From assembly GCF_000611645.1 (NCBI RefSeq), contig NW_014013626.1:71363-135362 (forward strand): 64,000 nucleotides of DNA, in the 5' to 3' direction. Within the stretch, counting starts at the first letter, position 1; each line of letters starts with the position of its first letter. The DNA is from Monoraphidium neglectum. Its lineage: Eukaryota > Chlorophyta > Chlorophyceae > Sphaeropleales > Selenastraceae. Shown here one piece after another: positions 20,943 through 31,778 of the stretch. The translations under genes were made by a program, and so were the position numbers. Under the pieces are notes generated by a model. The model made no database searches. It was not told the DNA's origin and saw nothing but the letters and a program-made list of their open reading frames with translations.

Positions 20943-23900
20943 ATGAGAGCAGAAAATTATTCAAAAAAAATAATTAAGTCTTCTTTTATTTTTCAAAAAC
21001 TAAAGCTTCTTTCGGATTCTTTAGAAAATCAAGAAAACTTTAAAAATCTTGAGTTCTCAAAACTAACTGCATTACCAAATGAATTCACTTCAAAAAATGA
21101 TGTTAATTCTAATTTTCCAAATAAAAAAACTAGTATTCATTCTGAAAATAATACTCAGGTAAGCTTAACGCCTTCTCAATTAAATGGATACTCAAAAATT
21201 CAAGAATTAAAGTTAGTTAAAATCGGATTAGCTTCATCAGATAAAATTGTTGAATGGGCTGAAAAAATTTTACCCAATGGTAAGATTTTTGGAGAAGTTT
21301 TAAACGCTAACACTTTACATTATAAGACTTTTAAACCTCATAAAGGTGGTCTTTTTTGCGAACGTATTTTTGGTCCTTTAAAAGATTTTGAATGTGCATG
21401 TGGTCATAAAAAAAAACCATTTGAAGATGATCGCTATGTTCAAACCTTTTTAAACGTAAAACAATCAAAAAGAATTTTTTGCCCAAATTGTGATGTAGAA
21501 TATACTTGGTCCGTCATAAGACGTTATCAATTAGGTTATATTAAATTAATTTCACCTGTAAGTCATCTTTGGTACTTACGTGCAAATCCAAGTTATCTAT
21601 CGTTACTTTTAGATATTCGAAAAAAAGATTTAGAGTCTATTATTTATTGTATGCAAATAACAACACTAGAATATTATTGGAGACCTATTAATTCATTACA
21701 AATGAATTTAACACCTTCTGGATTGCTCAATTTATATCAAAAATCTTTACAATTGACCGATAAAAACTTTCACACTAGAAAAAAGGGATTGAAATTGAAA
21801 TTTAAAAAAAAACAATTAAACGAATTAGAAAAACGAAAAAAAGTTCCAATTTTACAAAAAAGCATTGATTTTATTCCCACTACTTTAAACAATATGAGAT
21901 CTTTAGAAAACGACTCCTTAGAAGCAAAGATTCAATATTTAGAAAAATCTTTTGAGTTAAGTAGCAATTCATCTTATTCTAACACATTAGATAAAACTTC
22001 AAAAGTTAAAAATTTTTTAAGACAGAAAATCTCTAAAAATGTTAAAAAACGAGCATTTTTAACAATTCATAAAAATGTTACTAAACAATTTTATAAAGAA
22101 ACTTATTTTTCTATTGTAAGACGAACTTTTTTTTGTTTAAAAGAAATAAAAAAAAATTATAGTCTTTCTGGTTCATTTAAAATACAAAAGTCTTTTTCTC
22201 TTTTAGGTTTAATTTTCAAAAATTATTTGTATGCAAAATCTAACAAAAAATCATCAATAATTTTACAAAAAAATCAAAGAACAAAACAAGAAGTTACTCA
22301 GGAGCTTGTCCATAATGTTGTTATGCGAAGGCCAAAGGCGAGGGCTTCGAGAAGCCCTAGAGACCAGATGAGTCTCAGAGGGCCTTCTGCCCTCGAACCC
22401 CCAGGGGCCGAAGGCCCTCGACCCATGGGGTCTCGCCCTACCGACCTGTTAACAGATTTTCAAAATCCATTAGGGTTTTGGTATAATAATAATACTTATT
22501 CTTATGTAGTAGATTTTACACAAACAAAAAATATTTTACTTGTTGATCAATCAACTATGCCTAAATTAGACAATCCGAAATGTGATTTAACTCAATCAGA
22601 AGAAAAGTCTCAAAAAATAAACTTTCTTAATAACTTTCTAATTTTAATTCATAAAATTGAATTAAAAAATGTTTGGGAATCTATTTATAAAAATCAAAAA
22701 AATTCTATTTATTTTGCTTATACGAGTTTTAATCGTTCATTAAAAACGGTTGTGATTAACGAAAATCAATTATTTTTAGATCAAACTTTCAAAAATATTT
22801 TCTTTCTTTATTTGTTATTCATTATTCAAGAAAATATAGATTCATTTTTAAGAAAACCATCAATTCTTTTATTAAAAGAACAATTAATATTAACTTTGTT
22901 AAGTTTTAAGAATCTTAAACGACAAGTTTGGCTAAATTTTAGTGAAAAAAACAAACATCTTTTAAGTTTTTTAAATAGAACGGAGGAGTTAGATTTTTTA
23001 TCTAGATTTCTACAAACAAATCTTTTATTACATCAAAATAAAAAAACTTTTCATTTTTTTGAAATTCAACAAATTTTGCAAAATTCGCAAAATAATTTTG
23101 TTCAGTACTTAAATATTTTGTTAAATAAGATAACAACTGTTTTTTTCAAAATATCTTATGGTCAAGGTTTGACAAAATATTTAACAACTAATCAAAAAGA
23201 ATTTAAGATTTTTTCAATGGAAAAACAACAAGTTTCTTATCCAAAAAAGCCTCACAATTCTGAATGTTTTCCGTTTTCAAAAAAAACAGTTGCTTTAAAT
23301 TCCTTTCAGAATTATAAAAATTCTAAAGTCCATCAATTAATGTTTCAAAGATTGAGTAAAGAGAAAAAAATTCATCCATTTTTAAAATTTCAACCAGCAG
23401 ATTCTTTTCAATATGTTGTTTATTTAAAAAATTTATCGACAATAAAAAAAAAATTGTCTGATTTAAAGAATAAAACAAAACACTCTTCGTTAACTCTTTT
23501 TAACAATATTTATACAGTTGCTTATTCAAATGGTTGGCAAACAGAAAAAGATTGGCGATATTTTTTATACTATAATACAGCTTCTGTTGAGATGCAAGAT
23601 CAACGTAGTTCTTTTTATAAACATCGTTTTATTTCAGAGTCTTTTTCGGGTTATTCTTTTTCTACAGCCATACCGATTCTTGGAGCTAATCTGACCCAAA
23701 AATTATTGTTTCAATATGAAGGTATTGAGTTAAAAAAAATGGCAAAGCAACATCAAAATTTATTACCTAAATTAAATCGATATATTCGTTATATAAAACA
23801 GGTAGCAGAAAAAAAATCAGAGTTTTTGCAAGTTCAAAAACTTTTACAAAAGCGTGATCAAATTATTCGTCGTTTAAAACTTTTAAGAAAACTATTCAAA

Positions 23901-25118
23901 AAAAATGTTAAACCTAGTGCGGCTGTTTTAAACACACTTCCTGTTTTACCTCCCGATCTTCGTCCTATTTTAAAAATGCAAAATCAAATAGCTGCATCTG
24001 ATTTCAATAGATTTTATCAACGAATTCTTTATAGAAATGAACGTTTAAAAAAATTCTTAAGAGCCAATGCATCTATGGTTAATTATGAACCTGGATTTGA
24101 ATTGAAGTATGCTCAACGACTTTTACAAGAAGCAGTAGACAATTTGATTCAAAACGGAAAAGGACAGGTTAAACCCGAAACCAATTCGCGTGGTCAACCT
24201 TTAAAATCTTTATCTGAAATTTTAAAAGGCAAACAAGGTAGGTTTAGACAATATCTTTTAGGAAAACGCATTGACTATTCGGGTCGTTCTGTTATTGTAG
24301 TAGGTCCGAATTTAAAAATTTCTCAATGTGGTTTACCATTTGAAATGGCTATAGAATTATTTTTACCATTTTTAATAAAAAGAATTTTTCAATATAAATT
24401 AGCACGAACTGTTATTGGTGCAAAAACAATCTTAAAGACTCAAAAAAGAATTACTTGGAATTTATTGGAAGAAATTATGCAAAATCATCCTATTTTACTT
24501 AACCGAGCTCCCACTTTACATAGATTAGGAATTCAAGCTTTTCAAGCAAAATTAATTGAGGGTCGAGCAATTTTATTACATCCTTTAGTTTGCCCAGCTT
24601 TTAACGCTGATTTTGATGGAGACCAGATGGCTGTTCATGTTCCAATTACTGTTGAGGCTCGAACAGAGGCTTGGAAATTAATGTCTTCTAGAAATCACTT
24701 AATATCTCCTGCAACGGGAGAACCTATGCTCTTACCTAGTCAAGATATGATTTTAGGTTGTTACTATCTAACAACTGAGTTATTACAAATTTCAACATTT
24801 CACAAAGGACGACCTTTTTTTGTAGGAACTCGTTTTTATTTTTTGAACATGCAACAAGTTTTATTAGCTTATCAACAACAAAAGATTCATCTTCAAACAC
24901 CTATTTGGATTAAATGGAATGGATCTATTGAAATGGAACATCATTTTTCTCAACCACTAGAAATTCGTTTAAACAGTGAAGGTTCTTGGATCGAACTTCG
25001 TCCAAAAGTACAAAAACATATAACTCGTGAAGGTGTATGTGATACTTTTTTTGTTAGAACAACTGCAGGAAGAGTTCTTTTTAATAGTATTATTGAAAGT
25101 TGTGTTCAAAATCTTTAA
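20943..25118 (+). CDS. rpoC1: RNA polymerase beta' subunit, greatly enlarged, single frame
   Basis: RpoC1 is the N-terminal part of bacterial beta', carrying the zinc ribbon and active site of the plastid-encoded polymerase. Zinc ligands are seen as C151xC153 and C180PNC183. The catalytic NADFDGD is at 1221-1227, followed by QMAVHVP. It ends with DTFFVRTTAGRVLFN, typical of the RpoC1 terminus. At 1391 residues it is about twice the usual 620-690; the extra Lys/Asn/Leu/Phe-rich sequence lies between about 270 and 1010. It is one uninterrupted frame here, whereas from memory C. reinhardtii splits it. A GC palindrome cluster is translated at about residues 457-500. First ATG is 20943. Confidence 0.95.
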   Translation: MRAENYSKKIIKSSFIFQKLKLLSDSLENQENFKNLEFSKLTALPNEFTSKNDVNSNFPNKKTSIHSENNTQVSLTPSQLNGYSKIQELKLVKIGLASSDKIVEWAEKILPNGKIFGEVLNANTLHYKTFKPHKGGLFCERIFGPLKDFECACGHKKKPFEDDRYVQTFLNVKQSKRIFCPNCDVEYTWSVIRRYQLGYIKLISPVSHLWYLRANPSYLSLLLDIRKKDLESIIYCMQITTLEYYWRPINSLQMNLTPSGLLNLYQKSLQLTDKNFHTRKKGLKLKFKKKQLNELEKRKKVPILQKSIDFIPTTLNNMRSLENDSLEAKIQYLEKSFELSSNSSYSNTLDKTSKVKNFLRQKISKNVKKRAFLTIHKNVTKQFYKETYFSIVRRTFFCLKEIKKNYSLSGSFKIQKSFSLLGLIFKNYLYAKSNKKSSIILQKNQRTKQEVTQELVHNVVMRRPKARASRSPRDQMSLRGPSALEPPGAEGPRPMGSRPTDLLTDFQNPLGFWYNNNTYSYVVDFTQTKNILLVDQSTMPKLDNPKCDLTQSEEKSQKINFLNNFLILIHKIELKNVWESIYKNQKNSIYFAYTSFNRSLKTVVINENQLFLDQTFKNIFFLYLLFIIQENIDSFLRKPSILLLKEQLILTLLSFKNLKRQVWLNFSEKNKHLLSFLNRTEELDFLSRFLQTNLLLHQNKKTFHFFEIQQILQNSQNNFVQYLNILLNKITTVFFKISYGQGLTKYLTTNQKEFKIFSMEKQQVSYPKKPHNSECFPFSKKTVALNSFQNYKNSKVHQLMFQRLSKEKKIHPFLKFQPADSFQYVVYLKNLSTIKKKLSDLKNKTKHSSLTLFNNIYTVAYSNGWQTEKDWRYFLYYNTASVEMQDQRSSFYKHRFISESFSGYSFSTAIPILGANLTQKLLFQYEGIELKKMAKQHQNLLPKLNRYIRYIKQVAEKKSEFLQVQKLLQKRDQIIRRLKLLRKLFKKNVKPSAAVLNTLPVLPPDLRPILKMQNQIAASDFNRFYQRILYRNERLKKFLRANASMVNYEPGFELKYAQRLLQEAVDNLIQNGKGQVKPETNSRGQPLKSLSEILKGKQGRFRQYLLGKRIDYSGRSVIVVGPNLKISQCGLPFEMAIELFLPFLIKRIFQYKLARTVIGAKTILKTQKRITWNLLEEIMQNHPILLNRAPTLHRLGIQAFQAKLIEGRAILLHPLVCPAFNADFDGDQMAVHVPITVEARTEAWKLMSSRNHLISPATGEPMLLPSQDMILGCYYLTTELLQISTFHKGRPFFVGTRFYFLNMQQVLLAYQQQKIHLQTPIWIKWNGSIEMEHHFSQPLEIRLNSEGSWIELRPKVQKHITREGVCDTFFVRTTAGRVLFNSIIESCVQNL
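22310..22443. repeat. CATAAC palindrome and GC cluster inside rpoC1
   Basis: Starts with CATAATGTTGTTATG (22312-22326) and continues with GAGGGCTTCGAGAAGCCCT and GGGGCCGAAGGCCC modules. It is completely open in the rpoC1 frame, giving RASRSPR and AEGPRPMGSR. Confidence 0.9.
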
Positions 25119-25581
25119 AAGTTTGTTGATCTAATTATTTATAAATAATTTTTAGTTATTTTTTATCTTGTTTTTCAAATTTGCTTTCTATACAATTTTT
25201 CTATTAATTTATACAAATAAATTACAACCTTAATTTAGTTTTTCTTTAGAATCCTGAGATTATATTTTTTTTGCTTCAAAATCATAGATTTTGAACGGGC
25301 CGTTAGGCCCTGTGGGCCTCGGCTTTGCTAGGCCCACAGGGCCTCTAGGGGCCAAAGGCCCCTCGGTACAACCCGGGGGGGGACCCCCTCCGGCCTCCAA
25401 AGTTATTTAATTACTGAAACTTTTTTATATTTCAAAATTGATTTATTTAAATCAAGTTGTTTTTTCATTTTAACAATAAGAAATTCTAATTTAGTGAAAT
25501 TTAAAATAAATTAACAGTAGTCTAAAAAAAGTCAATTTAATTAAAACCAAATCTTGACTTTTCGTTAAAATTTAAAATCTT
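25119..25581. other. Spacer rpoC1 to atpA
   Basis: AT-rich spacer of about 460 bases with a palindrome cluster in its middle (listed separately). The last 180 bases should contain the atpA leader. No gene recognised. Confidence 0.4.
25295..25401. repeat. GC-rich palindrome cluster
   Basis: GGGCCGTTAGGCCC, GGCCCACAGGGCC and GGGGCCAAAGGCCCC modules, ending in GGGGGGGACCCCCTCC. Confidence 0.85.
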
Positions 25582-27108
25582 ATGACAATGCGTACACCTG
25601 AAGAATTGAGTAATTTAATTAAAGGTTTAATTGAAGAATATACGCCAGAAGTTAAAATGGTAGACTTTGGAATCGTTTTCCAAGTTGGGGACGGGATTGC
25701 TCGTATTTATGGATTAGATCGAGTAATGTCTGGTGAACTTTTAGAATTTGAAGATGGTACGCTTGGTATTGCTTTAAACCTAGAAGCAAACAATGTAGGT
25801 GCTGTATTACTTGGTGATGGATTAAAAATCACAGAAGGCAGTCGAGTTCGTTGTACAGGAAAAATTGCCGAGATTCCTGTTGGCGACGCATATTTAGGAC
25901 GCGTTGTAGATGCTTTAGCTCGTCCAGTTGATGGGAAAGGTACAATTGCTTCAACAGGGTCTCGTGCAATCGAATCAACAGCTCCGGGTATTATTTCACG
26001 CCGTTCAGTATATGAACCATTACAAACAGGACTTGTTTCTGTAGATGCTATGATTCCTATTGGTCGTGGTCAACGTGAACTTATCATTGGTGACCGCCAA
26101 ACGGGTAAAACAGCAATTGCTGTAGATACTATTCTAAACCAAAAAGGTAAAGGAGTAATTTGTGTTTATGTTGCAATTGGTCAAAAAGCTTCTTCTGTTG
26201 CACAGGTTTTAAATACTTTAAAAGAACGTGGTGCACTAGATTACACAATCATTGTAATGGCAAATGCTAACGAACCTTCAACATTACAATACTTAGCACC
26301 TTACACAGGGGCGACTCTAGCAGAGCACTTTATGTATACTGGGCGTCCAACGTTAACAATTTATGATGATCTTTCAAAACAGGCTCAAGCCTACCGTGAA
26401 ATGTCTTTATTATTACGTCGTCCACCAGGACGTGAAGCTTATCCTGGTGATGTTTTCTATTTACATTCACGTCTTCTTGAAAGAGCTGCTAAATTAAGCA
26501 ATGCATTGGGTGAAGGAAGTATGACAGCTTTACCTATTGTAGAAACACAAGAAGGTGACGTTTCGGCATATATTCCAACTAATGTAATTTCTATTACAGA
26601 TGGTCAAATTTTCCTTTCTGCTGATTTATTCAACTCTGGGATTCGTCCTGCCATTAACGTTGGTATTTCTGTATCACGTGTAGGTTCGGCAGCTCAACCG
26701 AAAGCAATGAAACAAGTTGCTGGTAAATTAAAATTAGAATTAGCTCAATTTGCTGAATTAGAAGCTTTTTCACAATTTGCTTCAGATTTAGATCAAGCAA
26801 CTCAAAACCAATTAGCTCGTGGTTCTCGTTTACGTGAAATTTTAAAACAAGCGCAATCTTCTCCATTATCTTTAGAAGATCAGGTTTCAAGTATTTATGC
26901 TGGAACAAATGGTTTATTAGATTCTTTAGAAGTGGCTCAAGTCCGTTCATTCTTAACTGGGTTAAGAACTTACTTATCAAACAATTATCCACAATATGGT
27001 GAAATTCTTCGTACAACTTTAACTTTCACTCCTGAAGCTGAAAATTTACTTAAAAAAGCTATTGAAGAATACCGTGAAGAATTTAAATCTCAAAATCCTT
27101 CAGCGTAA
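25582..27108 (+). CDS. atpA: ATP synthase CF1 subunit alpha
   Basis: Non-catalytic nucleotide-binding subunit of the ATP synthase head. The 508-residue protein begins [20 protein letters not shown], has the P-loop GDRQTGKT at 170-177 and the [22 protein letters not shown] block characteristic of alpha. The ATG at 25582 fits the family start. It heads the atpA-psbI-cemA series, an order shared with Chlamydomonas, where these genes are co-transcribed. Co-transcription here is inferred from spacing and order. Confidence 0.98.
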   Translation: MTMRTPEELSNLIKGLIEEYTPEVKMVDFGIVFQVGDGIARIYGLDRVMSGELLEFEDGTLGIALNLEANNVGAVLLGDGLKITEGSRVRCTGKIAEIPVGDAYLGRVVDALARPVDGKGTIASTGSRAIESTAPGIISRRSVYEPLQTGLVSVDAMIPIGRGQRELIIGDRQTGKTAIAVDTILNQKGKGVICVYVAIGQKASSVAQVLNTLKERGALDYTIIVMANANEPSTLQYLAPYTGATLAEHFMYTGRPTLTIYDDLSKQAQAYREMSLLLRRPPGREAYPGDVFYLHSRLLERAAKLSNALGEGSMTALPIVETQEGDVSAYIPTNVISITDGQIFLSADLFNSGIRPAINVGISVSRVGSAAQPKAMKQVAGKLKLELAQFAELEAFSQFASDLDQATQNQLARGSRLREILKQAQSSPLSLEDQVSSIYAGTNGLLDSLEVAQVRSFLTGLRTYLSNNYPQYGEILRTTLTFTPEAENLLKKAIEEYREEFKSQNPSA

Positions 27109-27227
27109 TTTTAAAAAATTTATTTTTAGATTAGAGAATATTTAATTTAATAAGATAAATTTTTGCTTAAACATTTTTGACTTTGTATCTATAAATCATT
27201 GGAAATTTACAGTTTAATTTATTACAC

Positions 27228-27344
27228 ATGTTAACACTTAAAATCTTTGTTTATACTGTTGTAACATTTTTTGTTTTCTTATTCGTATTTGGTTTCTTAT
27301 CTAATGACCCTGCTAGAAACCCAGGAAAAGGAAACTTAGATTAA
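27228..27344 (+). CDS. psbI: Photosystem II reaction centre protein I
   Basis: Single-helix subunit next to D1 and CP43 in photosystem II. The 38-residue frame begins [20 protein letters not shown] and ends with the family signature [14 protein letters not shown]. Helix about 4-25. It lies 119 bases after atpA and is followed by a stem-loop at 27359-27407. Confidence 0.96.
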   Translation: MLTLKIFVYTVVTFFVFLFVFGFLSNDPARNPGKGNLD

Positions 27345-27358
27345 TTATTTTTTATTTT

Positions 27359-27407
27359 TAAGATTGATTGAAAGTTTTTTTGCTAAAAAAATTTTCAATC
27401 AATCTTA
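27359..27407 (+). terminator. psbI 3' stem-loop
   Basis: Inverted repeat TAAGATTGATTGAAA / TTTCAATCAATCTTA, 14 bases after the psbI stop. Confidence 0.65.
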
Positions 27408-27719
27408 GTTTTCTTTACTAACTAAACTTTGAACAACATTTTAAAAATGTTTCATGTTTATTTTTTTTGATTCTTTATCTGTAAAAATTAAATAAGATGC
27501 AAATAATTGTGGAAATGAAGTTACAAACTATAGATCTCTGTTCTATATTAAAGCTGTATTTTTTTTGATTGAATCTACAGTTTTTTTTTAAATAGATTGC
27601 GAATTTACTTTATTTGTGAAAAAGTAAAATTCTAATTTCTACTAGAAATGTTGTATTATATTTTTTTTTTATTTTTAAAATTTAGAAAAATTTTCTAATT
27701 TAAGTCTACAAATAATTAG

Positions 27720-29168
27720 ATGTTATCAAACAAAAATCCTGATAAAAGCTCGCCTTTTTTTAAAAGGTTTAAAGAAAAAATTTTTCAATTTCTTAATTTT
27801 CAATCTTCTGAACCTTTAATATCACAAATAGCAAAAAACAATAAAAAAATAAATGAAAATCGTTTTAACGAACCCTCAAATCCTACTAAATTTCTTATTT
27901 CACCTTTGTCTAATTATTCTCCTACAAATTTTGTTTCTCAAAATAATTTAAGAAAAAATAATCTTAATAGTTCTAATTCAAATAAATCTTATACAAAAAT
28001 GTCAACAACAAAGTCATTAACTTCTTTCACATTAGGAAATCGTAATTCACGTTTGTCAGAAAATTCAAAGCAACAGGTTGTTTCAATTACTTATGAAGAA
28101 ATTGGTTTGTTTCCACGTTCTTTTAATAGGGTTTTTGATCGTTTTTTTAAACAAATATTTTTTGATGTTGAAAACTTAGTTATTCAAGAATATCGTTTTT
28201 ATAGATATTTATTTTTAACTACAGTCAAATGTGTGTTTATTTTATTATTTGTTCCTTTGTTTATTAATTTTATAGCAAAAAATTATTTAGTTCGTCCTAT
28301 AACTGAATATTATTGGAATACTAATCAACCTGAAATTTTCTTAAATTCATATCAACAAAAACGCGCGTTTACAGAACTTCAGGATTTTGAAGAAAAAATT
28401 TATTTTGAATCTCTAATTTTACCTAATTTTCATCAATCCGGTGTAAATGTTTATACAAAAAATAATATTTCGGAAAATCTTTTAGAAGTTTTTCCGACAA
28501 ACTCAGTACAAATCTATGAAAATGATGATGTTAAATCTTTTAATGAGAGAACAATAGAAACAGTTTTCGGGGGAAACCCCCCGCAAAATAAATCAAACAT
28601 GCCCGTTTCACATTTTACGAACCACTTAAATATTGTCGATATACCATCTTATGTTGTACAAACTTCAGTTCAAATACCTTCTTTAAGACTAGAACCTTCT
28701 TATTCTACAGAACTTTTTTCAGTCTCGGTTCAAAACCGTTTGCATGAAAAAATTTTAGAACTTGCAATACATTATAACGAAGAAAGCATTGAAGCTATTA
28801 CTAATTTTTTTGCTGATTTAATTAGTTTTTCTACCCTATGCTATTTATTTTTTGCTTTAGAAATTCAAATTAATATTACAAAATCTTTTCTCTTAGAAGT
28901 GTTTTTTGGATTAGACGATAGTAAAAAATCTTTATTTATTCTATTTTTAACTGATTTATTAGTTGGTTATCATTCACCTAATATTTGGGAATTATTTTTT
29001 TCATCTTTTTTTGATCATTATGGATTACCTGAAAGTCAAACAACAATTTTTTTATTAGTTGCTACTTTACCAGTTTTATTAGATGTTTTATTCAAGTATT
29101 TGATTTTTCGTCATTTAAATCGTGCTTCGCCAGCTACAGTTGCTACTTATCATGCTATGATTGAGTAA
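27720..29168 (+). CDS. cemA: Chloroplast envelope membrane protein CemA, extended
   Basis: CemA (Ycf10) is an inner-envelope protein linked to proton exchange and inorganic carbon uptake. The C-terminal half shows the family features: a helix FVPLFINFIA followed by NYLVRPITEYYW, and, near the end, FFSSFFDHYGLPES and a final hydrophobic LLVATLPVLLDVLFKYLIFRHLNR with an ATYHAMIE tail. At 482 residues it exceeds most homologues (about 230-270 in plants). The first 120 residues are Asn/Ser/Lys-rich and poorly conserved, as in Chlamydomonas. A small GC hairpin (28567-28584) is translated in frame in the middle loop. Confidence 0.94.
   Translation: MLSNKNPDKSSPFFKRFKEKIFQFLNFQSSEPLISQIAKNNKKINENRFNEPSNPTKFLISPLSNYSPTNFVSQNNLRKNNLNSSNSNKSYTKMSTTKSLTSFTLGNRNSRLSENSKQQVVSITYEEIGLFPRSFNRVFDRFFKQIFFDVENLVIQEYRFYRYLFLTTVKCVFILLFVPLFINFIAKNYLVRPITEYYWNTNQPEIFLNSYQQKRAFTELQDFEEKIYFESLILPNFHQSGVNVYTKNNISENLLEVFPTNSVQIYENDDVKSFNERTIETVFGGNPPQNKSNMPVSHFTNHLNIVDIPSYVVQTSVQIPSLRLEPSYSTELFSVSVQNRLHEKILELAIHYNEESIEAITNFFADLISFSTLCYLFFALEIQINITKSFLLEVFFGLDDSKKSLFILFLTDLLVGYHSPNIWELFFSSFFDHYGLPESQTTIFLLVATLPVLLDVLFKYLIFRHLNRASPATVATYHAMIE
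28567..28584. repeat. Small GC hairpin inside cemA
   Basis: TCGGGGGAAACCCCCCGC: a GGGGG-AAA-CCCCC hairpin, translated as Gly-Gly-Asn-Pro-Pro in an otherwise AT-rich frame. Confidence 0.65.
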
Positions 29169-29437
29169 ACTTTTGACATATTTTAAATATGTATTAGACG
29201 TTTTTTTAAAATTTCAATAAGTTTGTACATGGTGATTTGTAATTTTAGTAAAATATTCTTGTTTTTTTCTTATTTTAGTTTTAAAATATTTTTATCTTAG
29301 AAAAACATCAATTCTAGATTGTCGTTTATTTGTTTTTTAGCTTCTTTTCAATAATAGAAAAGGCTAAAGTCTTAATTTATCAAATTTTTTTGCAAAAATA
29401 GATAAGTTTAGAGAGATTTTTAAATGAAAGAATCAAT

Positions 29438-29830
29438 ATGTCTGCTGTTAATGAAATTTTAGAGAAATTAAAAACGTTAACTTTGTTAGAAGCATCTGAA
29501 CTAGTTTCTAAAATTGAAGAAACGTTTGGTGTTGACGCGTCTGCGCCTGCAGGTGGAGCTGTTATCATGGCTCCTACGGCAGGAGCCGCAGAAGCTGCTC
29601 CAAAAGAGGAAGAAAAAACATTATTTGATGTCGTTTTAGAAGAGATTCCTAGCGATAAAAAAGTTGCTGTTTATAAAGTAGTTCGTTCAATTGCTAACAT
29701 TGCTGTTAATCAAGTTAAAGAATTTACAGCAACTTTACCAAAAGCTCTTAAAGAGTCTGTTTCTAAAGAAGAAGCGGAAGCTGCTAAACAACAATTAGAA
29801 GATGCAGGAGCAAAAGTTAAAATTGTTTAA
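29438..29830 (+). CDS. rpl12: 50S ribosomal protein L12
   Basis: L7/L12 stalk protein that recruits translational GTPases such as EF-Tu to the large subunit. The 130-residue product has the N-terminal dimerisation helices (about 1-32, [22 protein letters not shown]), a flexible Ala/Gly-rich hinge (about 36-57) and the globular domain (about 60-130) with [17 protein letters not shown] and a [13 protein letters not shown] helix. The ATG at 29438 gives MSAVNEIL. From memory rpl12 is missing from the C. reinhardtii plastid but present in Scenedesmus and many other green algae, so it helps place the organism. Confidence 0.95.
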   Translation: MSAVNEILEKLKTLTLLEASELVSKIEETFGVDASAPAGGAVIMAPTAGAAEAAPKEEEKTLFDVVLEEIPSDKKVAVYKVVRSIANIAVNQVKEFTATLPKALKESVSKEEAEAAKQQLEDAGAKVKIV

Positions 29831-29860
29831 TTATTTATTATTGACTTTTAAATTTTTTTA

Positions 29861-29892
29861 TGAAGCTTGTTAAGTTAATTTAATAAGCTTCA
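29861..29892 (+). terminator. rpl12 3' stem-loop
   Basis: Short inverted repeat TGAAGCTTGTTA / TAATAAGCTTCA, 30 bases after the rpl12 stop. Confidence 0.5.
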
Positions 29893-29944
29893 TTTTTGAG
29901 TTAAACATTTCGTTTTTAAATATTTGGAAAGCATGTTCAAAAAG

Positions 29945-30190
29945 TTAGGGGCAAATTTGTCGGATCCAAAGTCCGAAACCCTGGGGTTCCTACTTTCTCG
30001 GACGGGAAAAAAGAGCCGAACAAGCGTCTGGTTTTTGGGGGGCCTCTAGGGACCTTTGGTCCCTCGGGGTTTCCGAGGGGCCTTTGGCCCCTAGAGACCC
30101 GTTGGGTCTAGGGGCCAAAGGCCCCTCGAAGGCCCCGAAGGCTTCTCAAAGCCTTAGAGGCCCTATGGGCCTAGAAGCCCGAAGACCCGA
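29945..30190. repeat. GC-rich palindrome cluster
   Basis: About 245 bases of palindromes (GGGACCTTTGGTCCC, GGGGCCTTTGGCCCC, GACCCGTTGGGTC, GGGGCCAAAGGCCCC), one of the longest clusters, between rpl12 and trnS-GCU. Confidence 0.88.
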
Positions 30191-30260
30191 ATGAGCGAAG
30201 CCTCAAAGAACCATCTAAAGGAGAAGGGACATAAAAAGCTTGAAAATGAAATCAATAAAA

Positions 30261-30350
30261 CGGAGAGAGAGGGATTCGAACCCTCGGTACGAAAAAAACT
30301 CGTACAACGGATTAGCAATCAGCCGCTTTCGACCACTCAGCCATCTCTCC
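30261..30350 (-). tRNA. trnS-GCU: tRNA-Ser (GCU)
   Basis: Class II tRNA, acceptor GGAGAGA/TCTCTCC, anticodon loop TTGCTAA (anticodon GCU), long variable arm and T-loop TTCGAAT. It is flanked on both sides by GC-rich palindrome clusters. Confidence 0.95.
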
Positions 30351-30363
30351 CGGAATCCTTCTT

Positions 30364-30505
30364 CGCTAGGCCCGTTGGGCCTAAGAGCCTCGACCTACGG
30401 GCCGGGGGTCGAGGGCTTCTCGAAGCCCTAGGCCCAAGGGGCCTCTAGGGACCTTTGGTCCCTCGGAACCCCCCGAGGGGCCTTGGGCCCCTAGAGGCCC
30501 GAAGC
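30364..30505. repeat. GC-rich palindrome cluster
   Basis: GGCCCGTTGGGCC, GAGGGCTTCTCGAAGCCCT, GGGACCTTTGGTCCC and GGGGCCTTGGGCCCC modules between trnS-GCU and 5S rRNA. Confidence 0.88.
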
Positions 30506-30581
30506 AAAAGCAGTTCTTTGTTTGCTTGTTTTTTTAACTTTGAAAAAGAAACAAGCAAAGATAAGGGCGCAATTGAAAGCT

Positions 30582-30705
30582 CACCCTGGCACTAAGTTAG
30601 TTTTTCCTGCCAGACTTCCGACAAGTCAGTTAACCTCTTAAGAGTTTCACAACCAAGTTCGGGATGGATTGGAGTGGTTCCACTTAAGCATAGAGCACCA
30701 GAGTT
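30582..30705 (-). rRNA. rrn5: 5S ribosomal RNA
   Basis: The minus strand reads a 5S rRNA: terminal helix ACTCTGGTG / TGCCAGGGT, then the conserved CCAATCCATCCCGAACTTGG loop and a GTTAACTGACTTG region. Ends are set by the terminal helix and may be off by a few bases. It lies downstream of 23S in the operon. Confidence 0.9.
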
Positions 30706-30761
30706 ACAGCGGAGCATAGCTCCGGAGATAATTTTAAAATTTTTTTATTTCTTCTAGTTCG

Positions 30762-30846
30762 GGTCAGGGCCGGGGGCTTTGCCCCCCGTCCCACGACCCT
30801 AGGCCCTATTGGCCGGGGGAAACCCCCGAGGCCCCATGGGCCTAGA
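30762..30846. repeat. GC palindromes between 5S and 23S
   Basis: GGGGGCTTTGCCCCC and related palindromes fill the short 23S-5S spacer, so a repeat cluster lies inside the transcribed rRNA operon. Confidence 0.85.
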
Positions 30847-30847
30847 A

Positions 30848-31123
30848 GGTCAAAATCAGTCTGCCTTTAGTATATCTCGGCTCAAACCATTGCTGATCTT
30901 ACACCTGATACCTATCTACAGCTTGTCTTGCTGCGGCTTAATGGAGAATACTCATCTTGGTCTGGCCTTCCCACTTAGATGCTTTCAGCGGTTATGCACT
31001 CCATGCGTAGCTACTCAGCGTTTCCTTTTGGAAAAAGAACTGATAGACCATAGGCATGATCACTACAGGTCCTCTCGTACTATGAGTGACTGACCTCAAT
31101 ATTCTAGCGCTAACATCGGATAT

Positions 31124-31159
<36 letters not shown>

Positions 31160-31167
31160 ACGTACCA

Positions 31168-31201
<34 letters not shown>

Positions 31202-31205
31202 ACTA

Positions 31206-31246
<41 letters not shown>

Positions 31247-31738
31247 TTCTCGTCGATGTGAACTCTTGGAGAAGATTAGCCTGTTATCCCTAGAGTAACT
31301 TTTATCCGTTGAGCGACGGCCTTTCCACACAGCACCGTCGGATCACTAAGGCCGGCTTTCGCCCCTGTTTGACTTGTAGGTCTCACAGTCAAGCTCCCTT
31401 TTGCCTTTACACTCAATGTCTGATTTCCGTCCAGACTGAGGGAACCATTGCGCACCTCCGTTACCTTTTAGGAGGTTTCCGCCCCAGAAAAACTGCCCAT
31501 CTGAAACTGTCAAGCGTCCTGATTCAAGGATCGCCATTAGAATTCTAGCCTTCCCAGAGTGGTCTCTCACTGATGGCTCCAATTTCCCCGGAAGGAAATC
31601 TTCAACGCCTCCCACCTAGACTGCGCAAGAAAAGCCCGAATTCCATTCCAGAATACAGTCAAGCTTCATAGGGTCTTTCTGTCCAAATGTTAGTAGTCCG
31701 CATCTTCACGGACAAGTCTATTTCACCGAGTCTCTCTC

Positions 31739-31778
<40 letters not shown>

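Noticed and set aside
30191..30448. Frames around trnS-GCU
   Set aside because: They are translations of the tRNA and of adjacent palindrome clusters.
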